From Akanthomyces muscarius (Eukaryota > Ascomycota > Sordariomycetes > Hypocreales > Cordycipitaceae), in assembly GCF_028009165.1 (NCBI RefSeq), contig NW_026611617.1:1002001-1066000 (forward strand): a DNA stretch of 64,000 nucleotides, given 5' to 3'. This document shows positions 57,335 to 64,000 of the stretch, one piece after another. The notes beneath the pieces are model-generated. The model did not search any database. It was not told the DNA's origin and saw only the letters and a list, made by a program, of their open reading frames with translations. Numbering within the stretch: position 1 is the first letter of the stretch; the number at the start of each line of letters is the position of its first letter. The position numbers were made by a program, and so were the translations under genes.

Positions 57335-57674
57335 ATATAAGTGTTATTAGGATATATTATTTTATAAAGAGTTCTAGACTTATCTGGATTTTAAAAGTAA
57401 TTAAAAACTAAAGTTATTATTATATTTATTAGTAAAATAAGAGATAAATAAAGAAAAGATAAAAACTTATATTTTTAAAGCTTTATATATTATATTAACG
57501 TTATTTATAAACTTCTTCTTACTATATTTTTATTATTATTATTAGAGTCTTAATTATATTTCTTTTTGAAAATTAGGCAAGTTATTATTTTAATACTAAA
57601 TAGACTCTTTAGCTTACTATAATAGAAGCTTTGTGAGCTAAGTAATATATTTCTATGGCTAATTATATAGTATT
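57335..57674. other. AT-rich island (RIP-like)
   Basis: Almost pure A/T between the P450 stop and the SPT3-like stop, with stops in all frames. No element type is readable. Confidence 0.6.
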
Positions 57675-58621
57675 TTATATTAGCTGTAGTCCTCTCCTAT
57701 AGAAGCTTCGCTGCGTAGTGCCTCGAATCTGCGTTATCTCGTAGGCTCGACGGATATGGCGGACATCCAGCTCAGCAATTAGTTTTTCTGAGCAAGTGGA
57801 TTTAAAAGGTGAGTCGTACTCCCCACAATCTTTGATGCGCACGTCACCAGCCGCAGGAGAAACGGCTGTGGCGTGGGTCAACTCTAGCTCTCGAGTACCT
57901 CTCGCGAGCAGGGTCAGGCGCTGGACCATTTCACTCGTCAAAAAGGTTAGGATATCAAGCACGTCATCGGATGATCTGTGGTCTGCTATGAGACCTAGAC
58001 CGCACCACTGTCGAAAGCGGGCACGACGTTTTGTAAACGATGCGTGCCGATACTCTGACCACGTAGCGTATTCTTCAACAGACATCGCAAGAGTTTTCTT
58101 GTCTGCCGCTTGTAGTTTCTGTAAGTTGCTGGCCACGGCCTGCTCCTCTGATGCTGACGCGTCTATTTCGCCTGGAGCATCCGGGGGTTGAACAGCGTAG
58201 ATCGAGTTCAAGTCCCAAGGAATTCTCGTAGCAGGAACATTAGCGACGCCGGGGTCTTGCACGAGCGCGTCTGCTGTGGCCTCGCCGACCTGATCTTTCT
58301 CGTCATTTTCCTCATCTCGTGAGATACTGCGCATTTTCTTCAGCAAGAGAAACTTTTGTAACCGCTCGATGCGGGCTCTGTCGTGTCGAAATTGAAATAT
58401 AAGGTCGTCGTTGGAGAAAGCCCGGACACCACGACGCATCGCAAACTCCCCAGCACGTGATATCTAGAGGATATATATTGGCATTTGCCCGTTTTGGAGA
58501 GGGTAATGGTTTGCAAGAACGACGATTTCTAGCGTACCATTTGGATAACCTGGTTTTGGACAATACTTTCAATGAGTGAGATGGTGCCAAGGGGCGGCTG
58601 TCCAGTCTCGCCTGCGATATA

Positions 58622-58646
58622 CAGCCCCATACAAAAAGTTAGTTGT
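58622..58646. repeat. Left terminal inverted repeat
   Basis: Begins CAGCCCCATACAAAAAGTTA directly after the TA at 58620-58621. The inner 16 bp match the right copy perfectly. Confidence 0.88.
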
Positions 58647-59981
58647 GCGGCGCGACGCGTCCGGTGGCCCACGTAATCTCTCCACACAACACACCTACTT
58701 ACAACAGCCATAACAAATACCAAACACTCCTAAAAAGCGTGCATTTAGCACAGTTATATCAGGAAATTGAAAACAAGGCGGGTAGTTTTCTTTTAAAGCT
58801 CGTGCAGCTATAATTACGGTAAGGGTAGAGGGGCGAAAGCAGGCCTCTATCGCGAAGGAGTTTAACACATCATAACAAACTATTTCGAAGATTCTAAAAC
58901 ATTTTATAACAACTAGGGAAATTTCTCTAGAGAAAAGAAAAGGGCGTTTAAAGAAGCTCTCACCTCAGGACATTTAAGGTATAAAAAAAATAATTTATAA
59001 GTAGCCTTATATCTTAAAAAATCAGCTAGTGTCTTTATTACCTTCCCTAGTAGATACCCACACTATTACCTTAGTTTTAGACGATAATAAGTTACGCTTA
59101 TAATAAGTAATTAAAAAAATTTATATTATACTAGTACACGCTATTAAGCGACTTTTATTTATATTAAAATAGATATATAGGCCCTTAGAATACTATTAGG
59201 TTTAGGCTGTTTAAATATAGTAACTTTAGAGCTTTACTAACACTCTATAGATAATCTTCTCTAATAAGTGTTTTATTTAGAATTACACTATAAACCCCTA
59301 ATAATGGGTATAGTGTTATTTTTAGGAGCGCTATCTACCTTAAAATGTTAATAAAAGAGCTAATATTAAAGCAGATATTACGATAATAGTCTAGGCAGCT
59401 ATCTACTTAACTAGGAGAAGCGCCCTTATTATGATAACCCTAGAAGAAACTAATAAAAAAAGTATAAATTCTAAAATTTATACTAAGACACTATAAGAAG
59501 GTCTCCTTCCTATATATAAAGATTTAAAGCTTTTCTAATAAGATAATATAAGAATTTACACCTTATATGAGTTAATAAGGTAGCTCTAAAGTAAGGCAAT
59601 TAATGTTATTATATGGCCAGCTAAGAGCCCTAATCTTAGCCTAATTGAACATATATGGCCAGTTCTAAAGAGGAAATTATTTAAAGCGTACCTAGACCTT
59701 TACGAATTCACTAATAATTTAGAAAATATCTAAAAGTTTAAAGTATGCTTATAAGAGGCGTAGGCAGCGATTAATAACAGCTATATTATGAAGATTCTAG
59801 AGTTATCGCCTCGCCGGCTTGAAGCTATTAAAGCTGCAGGGGGTTATTATACACGATATTAATCCTTAGTTAATTATTAATCTAGAAATCTAAATACTTC
59901 TTATTTTACTCTTAAATTGCGTGTGTGGGAAGTACTTTTATTTAGTGCCCTATATGCCAAAAAGTAACACGCCGCATTTTA

Positions 59982-60006
59982 ACAACTAACTTTTTGTGGG
60001 GTGCTG
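59982..60006. repeat. Right terminal inverted repeat
   Basis: On the minus strand it begins CAGCACCCCACAAAAAGTTA, followed inward by GTTGT. Three mismatches to the left copy. Followed by TA at 60007-60008. Confidence 0.88.
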
Positions 60007-60125
60007 TACATCATCTTCGGATAGACACGAAAGGTAGTGGTGTTAGCAATATCACATTTGTTATATAATGAGATGAGGATATGTACCTGTTTAATCTCTG
60101 CGCCAAAAACCGGAGACGAGGTCAT

Positions 60126-61258
60126 TTTAGCAACAGTATAGTGCAATTTTGGGATTTAAAAGAAATAGAGTGGACTGCGTTACAGCTTTAAGAACTAGTC
60201 GCAAAAGGTTGTAACGGAAAGGAACAAGTGATTTTGACAATCATATTTTGTATACAAGGGAGCAACGAGAGAGCTATTTTATAGGTGTTGTGGATTATAT
60301 AAGCTTGGAGCAGCACCTGCCTCGAGGCTCTCACAGCCGGCGCGGTTCTGCCAGATGAAGAAGGGGAATGCTGTGGTTCAAGGGTTGGGGGGCACCGTTG
60401 GCCATGAAAAGCCTGGTCGGAAAGCTTGGTGGGGAAGCGAGTGGGGCCGTTCTGACGTGTGGCTTATGTGGCTTGTGGGTCAGGGTTAGGGTTAACGCGT
60501 GAGGGCCTCAGCCAAATACTACTAGTGGTGCGCTGTTATATACGGATACTGAGAGGCTTTATTCGCACGGTACACCTATTGGCCCGCCTGTCATGTACAT
60601 TACTAGCTAAGCGGCCTCGGCGAGCCAAGATTTTCTATGCAGCGCCACGTTCGCACGCGACTAAGAACTGTAATTATCCATGCGTCAGCAGCGCAAACAG
60701 CGCACCCGTGCCACCGGGCTCGTAACCGATGCCTGTGCAAATGAACCGGGCGCCATGTAGTTACCTAATCGTGGCTGTGGCATGCGTCAGCGTAGATTTC
60801 TCCATGCCATGACATGAATGATTTGGCTGAACCCTGATTTGCTATACCTGTAGGCTCGCCAACTTTATGTCTGCTATCTCGTCAAACTATTATTATAATA
60901 TCTTCCCTCATGACCTGCGCAATCATCGCCATTCGTGTCTTCGCATCTTGACTGCAGTCCTGGAGGGCAACTGAGGACATACGCCCTCACTATATTCGCT
61001 GCCATCTCTGGTGCCGGCAGGAGCGCACGAGTGTCTCCGTTAACCTCTCTAGTACCTAGAGCGCCAATATCTGGTATAACAGTCTCGGCAGTTATTTTAC
61101 AAGTTTAAAGTTGCGCCCACTCTGGGATTGTCTACTCTTCGCCGTGCTTCTCAACGCTTAGGTTGTGCTTAGAACACTACCAACGACAATCGACAGCAAT
61201 CACAGGAACCCGGATTATGAGGCGAAGCGCGATGTACCAATACACTATTCAAGAGCTA
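60126..61258. other. Intergenic, no gene; short telomere-like motif
   Basis: About 1.1 kb. GGGTTAGGGTTAA at 60483-60495 is two copies of the fungal telomere unit, probably by chance or an interstitial relic. No coding signature. Confidence 0.45.
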
Positions 61259-64000
61259 TTAAAACAGTCCACAGCGTGCTTTAGCCCGTTTTCGTCCTCT
61301 TTGATATGCAATGTCGTCTTCCTGCACGTCGTTTGCCTTCACGACACTCAGAAAAACATTTTCCAGCGTCGCAGCCGCTACTGAGTAACACTCCATTCCC
61401 AACCGCTCCTTATTTTCCTCCAGCAGGTTGATGACTCTCACGACATTGAGCTCTTTATAGCATGATGTTTTGCCTTTCAAGGTCCGTGAGGCCTGAGATG
61501 GAGTCCCTGGAACTGTAAAGCGAAGTTGACCGCCTAGCATGTCTCTTTCTAACTTTGCACCTGGTACGTTATGCTCAACAAAATCCCGAGCAGCACACAT
61601 TTCTTCAAGGCTGGACAATGGTGCGGAGCGAAGAATGAGGTTGATGTGGTACAGGTTACTGTACTTGTGGCGCAATGCTTGGGTTGTCCCAACGGTGAGA
61701 AGACGTTTAGAGATGATTGCTGCCCGAGTGGCTAACACATCTGCCTCTTCCATGCTATGCGTCTAGGACATGTTAGCCGGTTGCTATAAAATACTCGCAT
61801 CCATGTTGGCAAGTTTTTATTACTGTTAGAAGAACGGAATGCTGCGGCGCAACACTCTGGATAATCCTCCAGAAAGATCGCTTTGCCACTGCATCCATCG
61901 CAGAGGTTGGCTCATCGAGGACAAGTACCCGCGGTGTACCAATCAGCGCAATAGCAAGACTCAGCTTTCGCTTGTTACCTCCCGACAGCTTGGTCGCGGA
62001 CATCTTTCCGTATGGAGTAAGGCCAAGTCGAGCCATGATATGGTCCACGTTAGCTTCGGCATTCTCAATACCTTTGATGCGCGCGTAGAAGACCAGATGC
62101 TGTCGAGTACTGAGCATATCCATGGCGTCATATTGAGGGCAGACTAGAGCAAAGGTAAGCATCAGGCCAGGGCTCCATATGTGAAAACGTTCAAATTTAC
62201 CTCCCAAGTGCAGCTGTGCGTTATGGGTTCTTGAGTCTTCTCCACAAAGAAAGATGTGTCCAGAGTCCGCGGATAAGTCGGATTGGATGAGATTGACCAG
62301 TGTTGACTTTCCAGCGCCATTAGGTCCAAGAAGAGCCAGAACCTCGCCTTTTGGAAGACCGAGAGTCACGTCACTGACGGCATTATTGGACCCAAACCTT
62401 TTATCGAGGTGCACGATGCGTAGCAGATCAGAATCGTTTCCTTCCACACGCAATCGCTCCGCCTCGATTTCATCGGTGCAAATAATGCCCGTTTCGGGAT
62501 CCGAAGGCACATCGATGGATTTTTTTCGAAACAGACTGACATCTCCCTCGATAAATATGAATACACCTAGTAATAGGAGTATTTGCACAATCAGCAGCAG
62601 AATGGGTCCGCCATATGCGTAAATAGAGCTCGAGGCGATCTGATGGCTGCCTTGGCAGCGGATGTGGGCAATGTTGAATCCAACAATCATGGCCTTGAAG
62701 ACATTGCCAATAGGCATGATGAGAAATAATCCAAATGTAATACCTAGAGACTTTGCGTCCGTGTTCTGGGATGTTCCGTCAGAGTCGCCAACCTGGACAT
62801 TCATATCAGCAAGTATTCCAATAAATAAAGAACAATACCGGTGGCAGTTAACACACCCCAAATGCAACTCCCGCAATGGCACATAACACCACATTTACCC
62901 CAAATGCCGTCAAGAATGATTTGAGCGGCCCGTTGACAAAGTGTGCGACGATGTACATCTGCAGGATTGCGGCCAGTCCATATAGAACTAGAACAGGTAG
63001 CATAATCCAAGTTGTCCCAATCCAGCGAACCTGAAAGGCCATGACCACACTAGTAGCCGCCGATATGATGAGGACGAACAAAAAGTCAAATAGGCCGTAC
63101 GCGAACCAAAGCGGCACGCGGCGGACACCATTCGCGTATTGTACGGACCTCACCATGCGAAGTTTTTCCGTGGCAGGATACATCACAAAAGCAGCCGGAT
63201 AAATGGCTTGGACAAGACAGAAAAAGACGGTATAGAAAACGGCTGTGTTCAGAAGTGGCTTGCGAAAGCGTTAGTGTCTTGTCCAACAAGGGGAGCCAGT
63301 CAGCTTACCTCTTTTCTTTTTCGGGCGAAACCCCCTTGACTGACAACGATTTGCACTCCGCTCCTCATCTGACTGTACAGATTCATCATTTCAACTCCGG
63401 TTCCTTGCGCGAACGACCAAATTGCCGCAGGAACGGGACCAGGGTCCGAGTTCTGAGGTACATTGCCATCATCTTCATCTTCATCGCCATCATCGGAACC
63501 ACCACCGGCGCTTATCAACTGCTGCATGTATCCGGACAGATCTGGCTTAAATGCTATGAATCCTGGATCTGACTCTGACTGGAAGAACATGCCACCTCTA
63601 TCCTCATCCTTTGCAGTGTTGAGGTTGCGAGTCCATTCCTCCATCGTGGTGGACACATTGACGAGGTCATTGTAATACTTCAAGTCAATTTCAGCTACCT
63701 GAAAGACATTTTTCAAGGTCATCTTACTCATGCTTTCGTTTGCCAGCAAGTTTCCGAGATATATCTGCGGGCAGAAGAACTCCCCATAGCATTGGGTGGT
63801 AGCGGGGTACTGGAGCAACATGGGCGCTGAGAGCTTCGGTTTCAGGACCCTGCAATGATCCGGGAAATAGGATTTCAGAAAGCTATTCAGGCATGGTATG
63901 ATGATGATTGGTAGGGCCAGAACGTAGAAGTATGGCCACCAAAATCGCCAGAGAACTGTCCATCTCTTACGGTAGAGAGCTCCGACCTGGGACCAAAATG
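61259..64000 (-). CDS. ABCA-type ABC transporter, C-terminal part (cut by window edge), at least 5 exons
   Basis: On the minus strand: exons 64000(partial)..63309, 63258..62857, 62792..62201, 62143..61824 and 61762..61259. Phases are consistent. The visible N-terminal part begins near GALYRKRWTVLWRFWWPY, a membrane-entry motif of ABCA transporters. An extracytosolic loop and transmembrane helices follow (PLLNTAVFYTVFFCLVQ, LLILI-type helices, PIGNVFKAMIVG). The nucleotide-binding domain has Walker A GPNGAGKST, signature LSGGNKRK and Walker B VLVLDEPTS, then TTHSMEEADVLATRAAI. The ABCA-specific end ATLENVFLSVVK is present. The family moves lipids across membranes. The intron at 62793-62856 is the least certain; the region could instead hide a damaged helix. 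The first half of the protein lies outside the window. Confidence 0.88.

Larger units (their letters stand above)
58622..60006 (+). mobile_element. Tc1/mariner-type DNA transposon, RIP-degraded, with TIRs and TA target duplication
   Basis: Terminal inverted repeats of 25 bp (22 matches) bound 1385 bp. TA dinucleotides flank it on both sides (58620-58621 and 60007-60008), the canonical Tc1/mariner target duplication. The plus strand holds a decayed transposase: SIAKEFNTS and EKRKGRLKKLSP near 58840-58970, and WPAKSPNLSLIEHIWPVLKR at 59614-59676, the characteristic W-P-A-x-S-P-x-L-x-x-I-E-x-x-W block of DDE Tc1-like enzymes. The interior is very AT-rich with many stop codons, consistent with RIP, while the left 150 bp keep normal GC. 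It can no longer encode a transposase. Confidence 0.88.
57675..60125 (-). pseudogene. SPT3-like SAGA subunit gene interrupted by a Tc1/mariner element
   Basis: Exon 3 (58463..57675) has RGVRAFSNDDLIFQFRHD, the Spt3 histone-fold hallmark, then KKTLAMSVEEYATWSEYR, RFRQWCGLG, DDVLDILTFLT and a C-terminal VRHIRRAYE. Exon 2 (58538 upward) has IAGETGQPP, ending at QVIQM before GTACGC. The tyrosine codon of its first residues is cut at a TA by a 1.39-kb element (58622-60006). On the other side ATGATGTA continues exon 2 to 60014. A 72-bp intron with TGCTAACAC and exon 1 (60087..60125, 13 residues ending EIKQ) complete the gene. Without the insertion the protein would be about 305 residues. Spt3 is a TBP-contacting SAGA component. 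The terminal repeat supplies an in-frame ATG at 58628-58630, so a 293-residue product lacking the first 14-15 residues remains possible. It is divergent from typical Spt3, so likely an extra paralogue. Confidence 0.8.

Noticed and set aside
1..64000. tRNA, rRNA, CRISPR or prophage features
   Set aside because: None seen. The sequence is eukaryotic nuclear DNA, and no cloverleaf or rRNA-like stretch was noticed, although I could not run a covariance search.

Overview
The window is nuclear DNA of a filamentous ascomycete. Genes carry short introns (42-107 bp, one about 480 bp) with GTACGT/GTAAGT-type donors and CTAAC-like branch points. The fungus-only families present are HET, NACHT-WD40 STAND proteins, Zn2Cys6 regulators, DUF7702, cutinase and secretory lipase. 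Short strongly AT-rich islands sit between GC-normal genes and look like repeat-induced point mutation. A large secreted PR1C-like subtilase, a cutinase and a secretory lipase fit a hypocrealean insect- or nematode-associated fungus such as Metarhizium, Pochonia or Purpureocillium. That placement is inference. The gene content is that of an accessory region: cell-death genes, secreted hydrolases, regulators, transporters and several decaying genes.

Layout. 0-2.5 kb: an FAD monooxygenase (cut by the window edge) diverges from an MDR enoyl/quinone reductase. 2.7-10.9 kb: a cell-death block. It holds a broken NACHT N-terminal remnant, a gasdermin-like (RCD-1/HET-Q1-type) candidate and, divergent from it, a complete 1533-residue subtilase(S8)-NACHT-WD40 receptor. 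AT-rich islands lie on both sides of the pair. 11.7-11.9 kb: a 62-66 bp tandem repeat. 12.4-22.7 kb: secretory lipase, a zinc-cluster-less regulator, an alpha/beta hydrolase, a DUF7702 membrane protein, a hydrolase remnant and a small zinc-finger-like protein. 23.5-30.7 kb: a large pseudokinase plus trypsin-like-protease protein and the secreted subtilase. 30.7-34.3 kb: no convincing gene. 34.4-44 kb: cutinase, Zn2Cys6 regulator, beta-lactamase-like hydrolase, UNC-93-like transporter and a small cysteine-rich secreted protein. 45.5-47.4 kb: a HET-domain protein. 48-51 kb: a graveyard with a GST, an MDR reductase and a Sec14 fragment. 53-57.3 kb: an intact Sec14-like gene and a cytochrome P450. 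57.7-60.1 kb: an SPT3-like SAGA-subunit gene interrupted by a Tc1/mariner element at a TA inside exon 2. 61.3-64 kb: the C-terminal part of an ABCA-type transporter.

The most striking system is the divergent pair at 4.0-10.9 kb. A candidate gasdermin pore-former lies opposite a STAND receptor whose N-terminal effector is a protease with a complete catalytic triad. This is the layout expected if the receptor senses a ligand through its WD40 repeats, oligomerises through NACHT and cleaves the neighbour to trigger cell death. It matches in principle the Podospora het-Q1/het-Q2 (gasdermin/subtilase) system. Here the protease is fused directly to the sensor. Function is inferred from domain architecture and position only. 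Exon boundaries were read by eye from splice signals, reading-frame continuity and family motifs. I could run no alignment or search.
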